DNA from: Papaver somniferum
Taxonomy: Eukaryota; Streptophyta; Magnoliopsida; Ranunculales; Papaveraceae
Direction of reading: 5' to 3'
Length of the DNA: 64,000 nucleotides
Assembly: GCF_003573695.1 (NCBI RefSeq)
Contig: NC_039362.1
Coordinates: 179,127,690-179,191,689 of the forward strand
The notes under the pieces: model-generated
Seen by the model: only the letters and a program-made list of their open reading frames with translations
Told to the model about the DNA's origin: nothing
Databases searched by the model: none
Shown here: positions 23,039 to 33,752 of the stretch, in pieces
Position numbering within the stretch: position 1 is the first letter of the stretch
Layout: every line of letters begins with the position of its first letter
Translations under genes and position numbers: made by a program

Positions 23039-23900
23039 GGCTTTAACTTAATAATAATGTTGTCAAGCGGACACTTCCTACACTATTATTAATGGCTTTA
23101 ACTGCATTCAGACAATCTCCTTCTAGATGAAGCTTTTCCACTGCTACAGATTTTGCCACTTTATGTCTGGTAATGCTTCAGCCTGCTCCTTATCCTAACC
23201 TAATCCAGCAAGTGTGTAGGATCAGAATCTCGCAACGATAATGTCTCAGCGAAATTATCAACTACACAACACAACAGCGTCGCAGAACAATTTCAGAAAT
23301 GATACGATAAACGAAGTCAGCTAGGATCATGAGAAAGAAGTGATAGTCCTGCGAAAATTATAGAACTTGCGAAATTAACATTTGTAAGGTTGCGAGAATG
23401 TCGCAGACCATACCCGAAAATAAAGGACAGATTAAATGTCATCCACTATGTATTTCCCTATAAATAGTCGTTCAAGTTGTAAAGAAAGTGAGAGATCTTT
23501 TTTGAGTAAGAAACAAGTAAATAGGAGAGAGAAAGTCGAGAACAGAGGTCATTCTTGATTTCTTTATCTTTTCTTATAAGAACATTCAAAGATTGATCAA
23601 TAAAATGAAGAGTGTAAACCTAAAAATGAGTTGATTAATAATGAAATCATATGAGGGGTGTAGTGTAGGATTTCCTGCAACTACAAAGTGATTGTGCTCC
23701 TCCACATTGCCTTGCATCATTAAACATAATAAGACCTATACCCAGAGTAGTTGCGATAGCACCAACCCACCTTATACTGTTTAGCTGCCCTGCTGATTCT
23801 GTTCATATTTTGAGATTATTATCACCCATTTAACATGAAGCCATCATATTAACATAACTTCCTTGCTGGTTCACAATCCAAGTGTGATCCAAGGCCTGGT
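23039..23900 (-). pseudogene. RNase H-like (RVT_3) remnant split by a solo LTR
   Basis: On the minus strand, 23900-23686 reads a degenerate RNase H-like start (GAIATTLGIGLIMFND). After the LTR, 23214-23039 continues with EKLHLEGDCLNAVKAINNS, the usual EGDC..V..AI block of plant LINE-type RNase H domains. Stops and frameshifts are present. The solo LTR (23215-23685) sits in the middle with its own target duplication. Confidence 0.6.
23215..23685 (+). mobile_element. Solo LTR of the Tat-like family (471 bp)
   Basis: It matches the 5' LTR at 2991-3464 over its length (start TGTAGGATCAGAATCTCGCA, end CCTGCAACTACA). It is flanked by the perfect 5-bp repeat AAGTG (23210-23214, 23686-23690). No internal sequence follows, so it is a product of LTR-LTR recombination. 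TATA box at 23459-23465. Confidence 0.93.
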
Positions 23901-24071
23901 TGTTCATAACAAACGCCTTGAACGAACGTCAGTTTCCAAGTTTATAAAGTAAAATAAACGTATCCCGTAGAGTTAATTAGGATCCACTCTCTAACCGTGC
24001 AACAAATAACATTTTCAAAAAAGGTACTGTATTAGAATGAACGCAAGAAAATTATCATAAGAAATAATTTA

Positions 24072-24411
24072 CCTAGCTTAATTGGGGGCCATCAGAATTA
24101 ATTGGGGGCCATGCATTGGAGGACAAAAAAGGTCACCATAACCTAATTTGGATCACCCCTTATAAAAATATTTTTTTAAATGGCCAAAACGCCCTTAAAT
24201 GATTAGAGTCAAAATTTAATTAATTAGTGATAATCTTAATTAATTAGTGATAATCTTACTTAATTAGAGTTTAATTTTTTTTCCAGATTTTTTATCTGCA
24301 ATTTTTAGTCTAACTTTTTTTTCCTTTTTTTTTTTTGCCCAGATAGTATGAGAAATCGTCAAGGTATTAAAAAATTTCATTGACGACCCTCAATAGTCGT
24401 TAATGTTTAGA
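24072..24411 (+). mobile_element. Left part of a terminal-inverted-repeat element, cut by an assembly gap
   Basis: The complete copy is at 44098-44859 in unit 2. Here the left end (CCTAGCTTAATTGGGGGCC) is present and the sequence stops at the N run 24412-24421. Confidence 0.75.
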
Positions 24412-24421
24412 NNNNNNNNNN
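24412..24421. other. Assembly gap (10 N)
   Basis: In unit 2 the corresponding position holds 716 bp (44438-45153), including half of a transposon and the 3' half of a RING-like gene. The gap length is therefore a placeholder. Confidence 0.95.
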
Positions 24422-24428
24422 TTTTTAA

Positions 24429-25257
24429 GGTTGGGTTTGGTAATGTTTTTATTTTTTCAAAAGCACTTTCAAAATTTATATATGTTAATAATTTTTGAAT
24501 GGTTTTTGATAAAAAAAAATCAAAATATTTTTTACCCAAAGAACTTCTCAAATTCCTCAATTTTTAAAAGCTGGGGAGGAGAAGCTTTTAAAAGCTACAA
24601 AAGCATAAGATTTTCTTATATTTTATTCTTTAAACATTATTATATTTTATTTTCAAACTATTTTATGATACTATTTCATTTAGTTTGTCACAAATAAAAA
24701 TAAAAACAAATAATAAAAGAAATTTGGGCGCAAATTGTTGCTAGGCTACCAACTAACTCCATGTAAAACTAATATAAAATTTTTATTTAATTTTAGCTTG
24801 ATTTTTATTATAAAATAAAAACAAAAATAAAAAAATATTATATAATAAAATATTTGTTTAATAACACAGTTGATAATAATATTAAATAATTACTTAATTT
24901 TAGTTTGATTTTTTGTTTGAAAATTATTNNNNNNNNNNTATATATATATATATATTAAAAAGTGGTTAAGTAAATTTAATATTATATATGTTTATATTTA
25001 ATAGTAAAAAATTTAATTATTTTTAAACCCAATAAATTGAAACAAAATTATTTTCAGATATATGTCTGTTTTTGTCATTTGCTAAACAATGGTTGAATAT
25101 GATATTTCACCAAACACACTTTGATTGCTTTTGTTAATCGGCTTTAACTTTAATTAATATTTTACCAAATGTCTAACTGCTTTTTTCTCACAGCACAGCA
25201 CAACAACGCACGGCAGAAAAATATGCTTTTGCAGCCGTAGCAATACCAAACTAGGCC
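24429..25257. mobile_element. PIF/Harbinger-like MITE inserted in a RING-like gene (unit 1)
   Basis: The ends GGTTGGGTTTGGTAATG and (inverted) GGCCTAGTTTGGTATTG are flanked by TAA on both sides (24426-24428, 25258-25260). The interior is AT-rich with no transposase. Removing it and one TAA joins two halves of one open frame on the minus strand. Contains the second N gap (24929-24938). Confidence 0.7.
24929..24938. other. Assembly gap (10 N) at a TA microsatellite
   Basis: In unit 2 the same point (about 45661-45676) is a continuous TA run, so the missing sequence is probably only microsatellite. Confidence 0.9.
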
Positions 25258-25452
25258 TAACGAAGTTCTCCTAGTGTCGGTTCCAGTTAACCGAGATACT
25301 TTCTTAGCCAAATCCCGAGTGTTATCTTTCAAAACTGACAAATCACTTGTTTTATTTTGTTGATTAGATAAATGTGAATTGCTGAAAAGAATTTCCTTCC
25401 TTTTCATTGCTAAGTCACATATCTCTGCACAATAACCATTGAGATCTGCCAT
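25258..25452 (-). pseudogene. N-terminal half of a RING-like gene (unit 1)
   Basis: ATG at 25452 has a strong context (GCAATGGC). The 64-residue segment begins MADLNGYCAEICDLAMKRK and reaches TRRTSL, where the MITE begins. The C-terminal half, with CSICLRD, is known only from unit 2 (45157-44957). Residues beyond the MITE boundary in the raw open frame are transposon-derived. A TATA box and leader lie upstream at a normal distance, so the gene was probably once expressed. Confidence 0.6.
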
Positions 25453-25592
25453 TGCGAATGAATATTCTGCTGTTTCTTTAATTTGGGTGAATACAACAGC
25501 TTGTATTGATCTCTATATTTCTCCTACTCCTCTCTGATGATGTAGAAAATCTAAGCTTTATGAACGAGATGGGACCTTGGAGAGGTTCTCTT

Positions 25593-25599
25593 ATTTATA
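25593..25599 (-). promoter_or_regulatory. TATA box of the RING-like gene
   Basis: On the minus strand CTATAAATAAGAG lies about 140 bases before the ATG at 25452, leaving room for a 5' UTR of about 110 bases. Confidence 0.5.
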
Positions 25600-26174
25600 G
25601 GAGATGGTTTCTATATTTAGTATGTCGCGGGTAGGAAAGGATGACGGTGGGAATATATTCTATTTTGCAATCCTTAATTAATATGGAATATACAATCTGA
25701 CCCCAAAGGATCCAAATCCCATAATTGGGTCATTTCTTAACAGGCCAAGTATATGGACAACAAGTGTTAAGTTAATGGGAAAAGCCACAATGAGGGAGTT
25801 ATGGTTTCAAAACAACAGGATGCTATCTGATTATGTGCAGCCTCGCAAAACTAAGAGCTATGCAGTTGGTACATTATGGTGCTTACAGAATGAAGTAGAA
25901 TAGGTTGAATCAGTTCTAATATTTCGTCGGACATTTTTATTTTTTTGTTGACAGGTTATGCCCCCTCACCCCCCACTCCCCCAGCCTTTGGTTTCGAGTA
26001 CACCAATTCTGGTCCAGGTTAACCGTTAGTCTCATTGACCAATATTTTGGACGGTAAGATTCAACCATTTGAGTGGACACGGTGGTTCTATAGTGTTCGC
26101 ATGTATTAGGAATAAGAACAACAAAAATACAATTTGGGAATAAGAAATACAGCCATACAGGCAATAATTGTGAA
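25600..26174. other. Intergenic spacer
   Basis: No gene or element structure supported. Confidence 0.35.
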
Positions 26175-26415
26175 AACCTAAAGATCCGAATAAATCATTA
26201 ATTTACATTAGAACACAAAAATTGTTGGAAATGTTGATATAAAAACTTGAAACCGTTCGTAGATATTTTGGAGATATACGAGCAATACCTAAAGATCCGA
26301 ATCATTTACACGAGAACACAAATTGTTGGGAATTTTAAAAACTTGGATTTATTTTTATTTTTATTAGTTATAAGAACTTGGAATCATTCGTTGATATTTT
26401 GGAGATATATGAGCA
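26175..26415 (+). repeat. Local tandem duplication of about 115 bp
   Basis: Two copies share CCTAAAGATCCGAAT, GAACACAAA and TTGATATTTTGGAGATATA-like blocks, with divergence and a short insertion in the second. Confidence 0.65.
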
Positions 26416-26451
26416 TAGTGGTGTTACTTGTAAAAAGCTTCTAAAACTCCA

Positions 26452-26945
26452 GTAAGCCATTGCCAGCTTCACCAAATGTCGATGAGTCGTCGAGTGTTAT
26501 GTATTTTGCAGAGTGTGGTGGTCATTTGTATCTTATAGAGCTTCTTAAATCATGTTATACTCATTACCACATTTTGAAGATGGAGACTAATTACTCTGGG
26601 TGGAAACTAATACACAAGCTTGACTTGGAAAGTCTTATCACTGTGTATCCATGGGACGAAACTGCATTGCATGAACCTAAATTTATTTGGAGAACAATAA
26701 TGCAGCTCATCGAGGAAGATGAAGAAGAATTGGTGTCATAGCTGGTGGTAGTCGTATTTGGGAAGGGGGGTATATCTTACGACCTAAGAGATATGAGTGT
26801 TATCCAAATGAATCTTTACTCATCCTGGAGATTACTTCTTTTTTTCTCAATGCTCATTATTACATCGAGTCACTTGCATGTGTTTGATGCAGTAACTCTG
26901 ATTCTCTCAAACACACCAAGCAGAGTTTGTGAATTTTTAGATTGA
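26452..26945 (+). pseudogene. F-box-associated C-terminal fragment
   Basis: The fragment starts at the KPLPASPNVDES block and covers MYFAECGGHLYLIELL, KLDLESLITVYPWDE and EEDEEELVS. It has an in-frame stop at 26739-26741 and further frame loss afterwards. It is closest to the gene at 54228-55686, but lacks that gene's extra T, so it keeps the older frame at SCYTHYHILKME. No F-box is present. Found only in unit 1. Confidence 0.8.
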
Positions 26946-27468
26946 AGCTGCTGGTCAGAGTGATGATAATCGTTAAGAATCGGTTGGAGTTAGTACTCAC
27001 CTATAATTTATACCTTTTTCTAGTTAAGGGTTATAACTTATAAGAAACTTTGAGTGAGTAATAAGTTTGTGATTTATATATCCTTGCAGTCGCACATCAG
27101 AAATATGCAGCTGTTTGTGCTAGTCGGCTCTGTTCATTATTGTTCGTCGCCACATTAATTCCAGGTTAGTATTGTGCGTGTAAACTTCTTATTGCCATAC
27201 GCAACAAGAATAGAGAGATATAACGCCATGATGTGTAATCAGGAACAGTAAATAGTCGATTAAATCTACGTTCTCCTACAACATCTTCCACACTGGGCAG
27301 CTAGTTCAACTATCCGAGCTTCCCTACTTCTACATTTGACGGCCACCTATGTGTTGGTGCCAGGGCCGGCCCCATAGAGTAATCAGGGAAAGGCCCACTC
27401 TAGGGCAGCAAGGTCTAGGGGGCAGCAACATCCCAGTTTTATAGTGTGGGTTTACTTAAAAATAAAAT

Positions 27469-28569
27469 GGAAATTTTAACAAACTGCCACACTTGCAAAT
27501 CCCGATTCAAGAAACTGCCACCGTTTTTTTCAGAGTTTATTTAATGCCACAAACGTTAGCACTAACGCCTTGGACCCACATGATTGGTCAAAAAATTTTG
27601 ACTTTGTCAAGATTACTCACGTGTCTTATATGGACGGCTCAAGATATCGTGCACGAGATTATTACACGTAGCACAGACTAAATGACTACTTTATCCTTCG
27701 TGGGATTGAAAACAGTTTGTATCAACAAAACCAAAAACCCTTCTTCTTCCCCTTTTCTTCAGCAGTGGAGTAAGAAGAAGGTATAGTTAGTAATTGCTCC
27801 TTTATCTCTCCATCATCTCCATCTGGAATTTTTTCTCTGTCTTTTTTTTCCTCTCTCAATCATTCCCTTATTTATTCTCCATCTAGCCGTATTCTGGTAT
27901 TCTAATCTTAGTTTCCAAGAGAATCAAAGAAAAGTTGTTCCTTTCATTACAGAGGTAATTCTGTTTTATTTAACCCATGAATGCCAGTTAAAATCCATAT
28001 CGGTAATACTTTACATGTTTTGGGTGCAGAATATGAAGGTGTCTGGGAATGGGGTTTTATTTGGGCAACCAAGCAAAGGTTAGTTTCAGTTTATTCAAGC
28101 CTTTTTTTTGTTATTGTCTAATCGATTTCGTAAACATGTAATGATCTGGTGGATGAGGATGTTGATATTGGTGGGAATGACCTTCCTGCATCAATCTATC
28201 CTCCCGTGAAGATTGATAAAGATGCAACACATAAAAGTAGTAAATACAGCAGTTCAATTTGGGGCTTTGAATATTGTTATAGGGAAACAAAGAAGTAAAA
28301 ATCTGGTCGGCGACTACATCCCTTGCACAATTCTCTGCCAAATACAAGTCCTCACATTTTCAATTCTACTGATTCAGGGGCTTCTATGTAATTTTGTACG
28401 TGTTATTTAATGCCATGTATGCACTAACAGAGACTAACAGCCGGTAACCGTTATCTCAAAAAAAACGGGATGAAAAAATTCAAGAGTATGGCATTTAATA
28501 AACTCTGAAAAAAACGGTGGCATTTTCAGAAACTGCATATTGGAAGTGTGGCACTTTATTAAAATCCCC
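27469..28569. mobile_element. Pack-MULE-like Mutator element nested in the hAT
   Basis: Long terminal inverted repeats of roughly 90 bp (sharing TGCCACACTT and TGCCACCGTTTTTTTCAGAG). They are flanked by the perfect 9-bp repeat AAATAAAAT (27460-27468 and 28570-28578), typical of Mutator-like elements. The interior carries a gene-like segment instead of a transposase. Confidence 0.85.
28033..28300 (+). pseudogene. Captured host gene fragment in the MULE, possibly GTE/BET bromodomain-type
   Basis: ATG at 28033 begins MKVSGNGVLFGQPSKG, then a stop. A second coding-like block from about 28142 reads DEDVDIGGNDLPASIYPPV followed by a Lys/Asp/Ser-rich stretch. The VDIGGND...YPPV.I.KD pattern followed by serines resembles the C-terminal part of plant GTE (global transcription factor group E) proteins, from memory. 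No intact frame remains. Confidence 0.35.
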
Positions 28570-29327
28570 AAATAAAATTTTAGAAGGGACTTATTGATTA
28601 TATTACGTAAATATTTAGGATAAATATTTAATAAACATAAAAAGTTGGGAATTTATTTTGAATATTCTATAAACTCGTTATTTTCTTTTCACCAACGTTT
28701 TTTTTACCTTTGGCTTTTGGAGCCTAAAAGAAATGTGCTCTAAATAACCACCCAAATCTCTTGTGTTCTTTGGGTCTTAAATTATTGATTGAAAAACGTA
28801 ACTTATAGTTCCTTTTCATTTCTCTATTTTTTGTAATTCTAACACGAGGAGGATCCTTACACACTATCAAATTCTCACTACCTCACATTTTAGGAGATAT
28901 TTTTCTTACAAAAATTAGACGATAGCATATTTAAACATAATATTTTAGAGATATACTTGTCCTACAATGCTCTACACACCTATAAAACTAACTTATATTT
29001 TATTATTAGTCGTGGCAAAAAAAATAAAAAAAAATTGGGGGACATAAAAAAAAATTTGCTTCAGGACAAAAAAAATCTGAGGAACGGCCCTGGTTGGTGC
29101 AGTTGAGAATGTAATATACAGTACTGTGCTCAAATACAGAGCCAACACTACACTCCTCAAGAAGAGTACCACACAGCTCCAACGGAACATAATATACGGT
29201 ACTACTCAAAGTAAAACTAGAGGCAAAGAGAGTTCACAAAACTAGCAGTGGGAGAAAAAAAATGAAGGAAATAAGAGTAGCAGCTGCAGCCTTCTGTTTT
29301 ATATCGACTGGGTAAAAGTACATTAGC

Positions 29328-29421
29328 ACCATATGGGCATCTTCCTCTAATAGGAACACTGTAATCCACCAAGAACCATATGGGCATCTTCCTCTAAACG
29401 GCACACTGTAATCCACCAAAA
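29328..29421 (+). repeat. Two tandem copies of a 47-bp unit
   Basis: ACCATATGGGCATCTTCCTC followed by CACTGTAATCCACCA occurs twice. Preserved in unit 2 at about 46969-47062. Confidence 0.75.
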
Positions 29422-29480
29422 TTAATAGATAAGTAATCTGAATGAACCGTAGAGGAATCTCTTTGAGTTTGTGAGTTCTA

Positions 29481-30447
29481 TGTAGGAATGAAATATCGCA
29501 CATTCATTATGTATGCAAGGTAAAGGTCATCTAAGGTAGGCGAAGATCATCGCACATGTTAAAATTAAGATGACGTATTTAATGATGTCAACATAGTCAC
29601 GATTTAAGTGGGATGATATGTGTGAAGATGTAAAGTGTGCGAGATTAAGTGAATGTACATCAATGATTGTAACGCACAGTGATTCCGAAAATAGGGGATT
29701 TATTAGCTGTCATCCATTATGTAGTAACCTGTATAAGGGGAAGGAATTTGTGTATTGAGAGGGATCTTTAAGGTGAGTGTTAGACAAGAAATTAGGAGAG
29801 AGAAAGTTTACTTGGAGAATAAGTAAAATCTTTGTAATATATTGTATTCAATCCCAAGATCTTGATTAATAAACGAGTGATTTCCATTATGATTACTTAG
29901 AAAATTAAATAATATTGATTGGATGTGGATGTAGGATTTCCTGCAACTGCATTTTGGCGCTAGAAACAGCTTGGAGTGATAAATCATGTCAACGAGTTTG
30001 TAGAATCTTGAAAAATTGGATCTGAAGATTTTGGAAAAGATAAAGATGAAAAGCGAAGAATCTATAGGATCTATAGGAAAAATAAAAATCATGACGATAC
30101 AAGGAAGAGGCAGAGGCATACCGTGTAATTCTATAACTAAAACACCACTCTCTGATGCGGATTTTCAAGCAGGAATCACAGGAAGAATACATAAACGAGA
30201 TTATAAAGGAAAGAAGGTGATGACGGTGGAAAAAGAATCTCCTCTAAAGGAGTGGTAAAAAACGAAGATAACATTTACAGCAGATGAAATTCCGGAAGGA
30301 AATTTAACGCGAAAAGATCCATTGGTGATTACAATAACGGCTGAGCGAAGTAAAGTTGGTCAAAAGGCGGAAAACGCAGAAAAATGGACAATTAATAGAA
30401 CGTTGGTGGATACTGGAAGTGTTGTTGATATCTTACTTCACAATTAA
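29481..30447 (+). mobile_element. Truncated Tat-like element: LTR (29481-29951), primer site, gag-protease remnant
   Basis: The 471-bp LTR starts TGTAGGAATGAAATATCGCA and ends GGATTTCCTGCAACTGCA. It is followed by TTTGGCGCTAGAAACAGC, matching the 2991 element's plan but with clearly diverged LTR sequence. A remnant frame from 30016 shows the SPLKEW motif, a TAA at 30256 and the protease active site VDTGS near 30410, ending at TAA 30445. No 3' LTR or target duplication found. Confidence 0.8.
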
Positions 30448-31070
30448 TCTAGGGTGAATTTGATAAGAATGGTCATGCAAAATTTCGTTGTAGTTTCCTC
30501 CAGCATCATAAGTTCTGTCTCTACTATGGTTCACATGTATATTATAAAAAGAAGTGTTGTGTGTGTAGCCTTACAAATCCGACCATCGATTTTATCATCC
30601 TACGATGCGGATCGATTGGTTATATGTCTTATATAGACGTCCGTCTGATCTCTTGAGGATCTCTTGAGATTTAATTATTTTGGACGACATAGATTATGTC
30701 GTGGCCCGTACCAAAGCTAATTTCAAGCTATACATGGTTCTGAAATAGGCTTTGCCCGACCAGAAAGGTAACGAGCCCTTATTAGTTAACCTGACCTAAC
30801 ACGCCTAAGCTACCAAAAAAGAAAAAGTACTGCGTGAAAGCGCAAAACAAAAACGAGTGGGACTCGTTTGGTTTTTCTTTGATGTGAGCAGTGTACAAAC
30901 AGCAAGAAAAAATTAATTTCCTTTTGCAACGTGGTTAAGATTTGGTCTTAAACTTTTCTTCTCGGGATTGATAGTTTTTTTATCCTTTTTTTTTGATGCA
31001 TCCTATTGATATTGAGCATCAATATTTGGGATATATAGTCGATCAGATACGGGCCATACGGCAACGCCAG
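30448..31070. other. Spacer after the truncated Tat-like element
   Basis: No gene recognised. The first part has no similarity I can see to the 2991 element. Confidence 0.35.
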
Positions 31071-31785
31071 ATATTTGCGAGACTACGGTAGGGCTGTGGG
31101 TCCTGGCTAATTAGACCGACCAACAAAATATTGAAATTCGCGTAAAGGACTACGGCCGGGGTTGTAGGCCTCGACTAATTTGTTCCCATTAACAAAATAC
31201 CAGAATTTGCGTAGAAGACTACAACTAATTTGACCCGACAAACAAAATACTGGAATTTGTGTAGCGGACCACGGCCAGGGCTGTAAGCCCCGATTAATTT
31301 GACCCCATCAACAAAATACCGAAATTTGCGCTACAACCCCGATTAATTTGACACGACAAACAAAATATTGGAATTTGCGTAAGGGACCAAACAACAAAAA
31401 TAAAATAAATCAAAAATGGTTGAGCCTCGGCCGAAGGCAGAAATTTGCGTAGGGGACTACGGCGGGGGATGCAAGTCCCGGCTAATTTGGCCCGACCAAC
31501 AAAATACCGGAATTTGCGTAGGGTATTACGGCCGGGGCTGCAGACCCCGACTAATTTTCCCAGACCAACAAAATACAAGAATTTGCGTAGGGGACTACGG
31601 CCAGGGCCATCATCCCCGGCTAATTTGACACGACCAATAAAATACTGGAATTTGCGTAGGGGACCACGGCCGGGACTGTAGGCCCCGACTAATTTGACCC
31701 GACCAACAAAATATTGGAATTTGCATAGAAGACCACGGTCGGGGCTGTCAGCCCCGGCTAATTTGACACGATCAGAAAACACTAG
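31071..31785 (+). repeat. 69-bp minisatellite, about ten copies (unit 1)
   Basis: The unit reads AATTTGCGTAGGGGACTACG, then a GC-rich arm like CCGGGGCTGTAGGCCCCG, then AATTTGACCCGACCAACAAA. Starts at 31511, 31580, 31649 and 31718 are exactly 69 apart; the earlier copies are shorter or interrupted. Each unit can form a small GC hairpin. Because 69 is a multiple of three, long frames stay open on both strands (162 codons on minus, 31294-31782), but there is no other sign of coding. Confidence 0.85.
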
Positions 31786-32219
31786 GTCGCAAGAAAAAAT
31801 CGAAAAAAGATTGAGCGTCGGCGTAGGCCGGGGTGATACCTAGTTCGTGTATAAAAAGAGATGGATATTAAACAGCACAATTAAGGCAATTATTTATACA
31901 CAAATTTACTGCAACACTAAAATTGTTGAAGCCAAAATACATTTCAAGTGACCCCTCATGGATGTTGGCAGAGCGGTAGATATTTGTGACTGCTCGACTT
32001 TTACCGTTGTTTCATGGTATTGTTAGTTAGGATGTTAGCGGCTATACTTGTTGCTCAACGCGCTGCTGGTACTAAGAAATAAAAGATCCCAGGATACTCT
32101 TGATTCATTGTGATATTTTCACAATTGTTAAGGAAAACACGAAGGTACAGTAACAGTAAAAAAAAATTATCAAATTTTTTTTCTTTCTTTTTTTCTGTGT
32201 TAAATGCAAATATCTGTAG

Positions 32220-32600
32220 GGATAGGATCAGTTGACATGGTTATAATGACATAATCTTGACATTTTAGCGTCAATGAATTTGAGACTAATTTTTTGATGA
32301 CATGTTCTTCTTATAATTCTCTACACTCCCACCAAAAATGAGAGCGTTCTGAGATGTATAAGACCACCATCTACCATTTTGAACATCAACCTTTGAAGAT
32401 TAACGATTAATATTAAAATTTGTGGATGGTGAAGTTTCGTATTTCGGTATTCTCTCATTTTTAGTAGGAATGTAGAGTTTTATACGAGGAACATGTCGTC
32501 AATATATTAGCATTAAATTCATTGTCGGTTGGGTTTGCTAGAAAAAATGATAACCATATCAATGGATTATGTCATTATAACCATGTCAACGAATCCTTCC
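32220..32600. repeat. Foldback MITE with arms of about 150 bp
   Basis: The left arm (GACATGGTTATAATGACATA) reappears inverted on the right. Further paired blocks follow (CAATGAATTT, GACATGTTC, TCTACA, AAAAATGAGAG). The whole could form an imperfect hairpin. No coding content. Confidence 0.7.
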
Positions 32601-32752
32601 CCATATTTGTAAATGTTATACACTTTTGAAACATTTTTAAAAGACATAAGTAACAAGTGTAGTGTAAACATGACGACTAAAATTCTTTATATTTTAAAGA
32701 AAATTTGAACAACACTAATTATTATTAAAGATTTGATAAAAAAAATAGATTA

Positions 32753-33350
32753 GAGCATCTCCAATGCCAGGGTCAAGGTCCTAAATTGATATGACACATA
32801 GGATATAAGACATTTTATACAAATTTTTCATCTCCAACACTAGGGTGGAGGTCATAAGAGATATCGGTCAGAAAAACGGTCAGTCACGAGTACGATTCAT
32901 CCAGGTTGAAATCAAAGGTCAAAACTTAACCTAAATTAACCGGGCAAGTCTATAACCCTCGTAAAACTAAGCAAAACCCTAACTCTAAGGAAACAAACAA
33001 CAAAGCAGCGAGCAGCGGCGGCATTCTCCGTCTCTGATTATCATCAACAAAATCATGGAAGAGGGTTCAATAGGATCATCAGTAACAAGTGATGTTTGTT
33101 TAAGCACGATGATTTCTCCTCTCAAAAATATAAAATCAGGTGTCTCGATTTCGGGAGATAATCTACTTGATTAGTCATCCAAAATCATCTCTCTAAGATA
33201 ATAAGGAAACCAATCACAGCCACCAAGTGGGGGTAAAGTAGAAAGTCTTATTTAGACCTTCTTCATGACCCTAGGTCTTAAGTCCACATCATCTTTTGTC
33301 TCTAGATTTAGAAAAAAAATGTTGGATAAGACCTTGGGGATTGGAGATGG
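32753..33350. mobile_element. MITE-like element with GAGCATCTCCAA ends and a gene-like insert
   Basis: The ends read GAGCATCTCCAATGCCAGGG and (inverted) CCATCTCCAATCCCCAAGGT. Inside, 33055 opens a 39-codon frame (MEEGSIGSSVTSDVCLST start) preceded by a leader-like sequence, possibly a captured exon. A third ATTGGAGATGTT end near 33465 suggests a second related copy nearby. Confidence 0.5.
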
Positions 33351-33752
33351 AATTTAAGGTAGAAATTCTTATATTTAGTATTATTATTTGTGATGTAGTG
33401 AATGACCCACATTCAAAAAGTCTTAATAACATCTCCACATAGGATGACCTTGACCCCAAATATTGGAGATGTTGTTGTGGACAAAAAGGAAAAATATAGT
33501 GAAAAAAATGTTGGATGGAGAGACTATCTATTTTTGCCAAGGAGCAATGCGAAAATACATGGCAAGGTGTAAAGTTTTGGATCATACGTTCACTGTCATC
33601 CATGTTTATAAGGCACATAAATAGTGGGCATGTCACTGAAATTAGATGGTTTTATCTATTTTCTATCCCCACTTCTCCTAAATCCTAACCCAATAATATA
33701 GACCGAATTTTGCATAACTTTATTTAAAGTGGGTAAACGAAACTCTCTGCTA

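Larger units (their letters stand above)
27361..29092. mobile_element. hAT-like element with perfect 8-bp target duplication
   Basis: The ends CAGGGCCGGCCCC and (inverted) CAGGGCCGTTCC are flanked by GTTGGTGC (27353-27360 and 29093-29100). No transposase recognised. A MULE (27469-28569) is nested inside. In unit 2 only the part from 28400 onward remains. Confidence 0.85.

Noticed and set aside
31294..31782. 162-codon repetitive protein
   Set aside because: Open in several frames on both strands because the repeat period is a multiple of three; kept as a repeat and as something to test, not as a gene.
31071..31785. CRISPR-like array
   Set aside because: Units are contiguous and similar along their length, with no unique spacers, in a plant genome.
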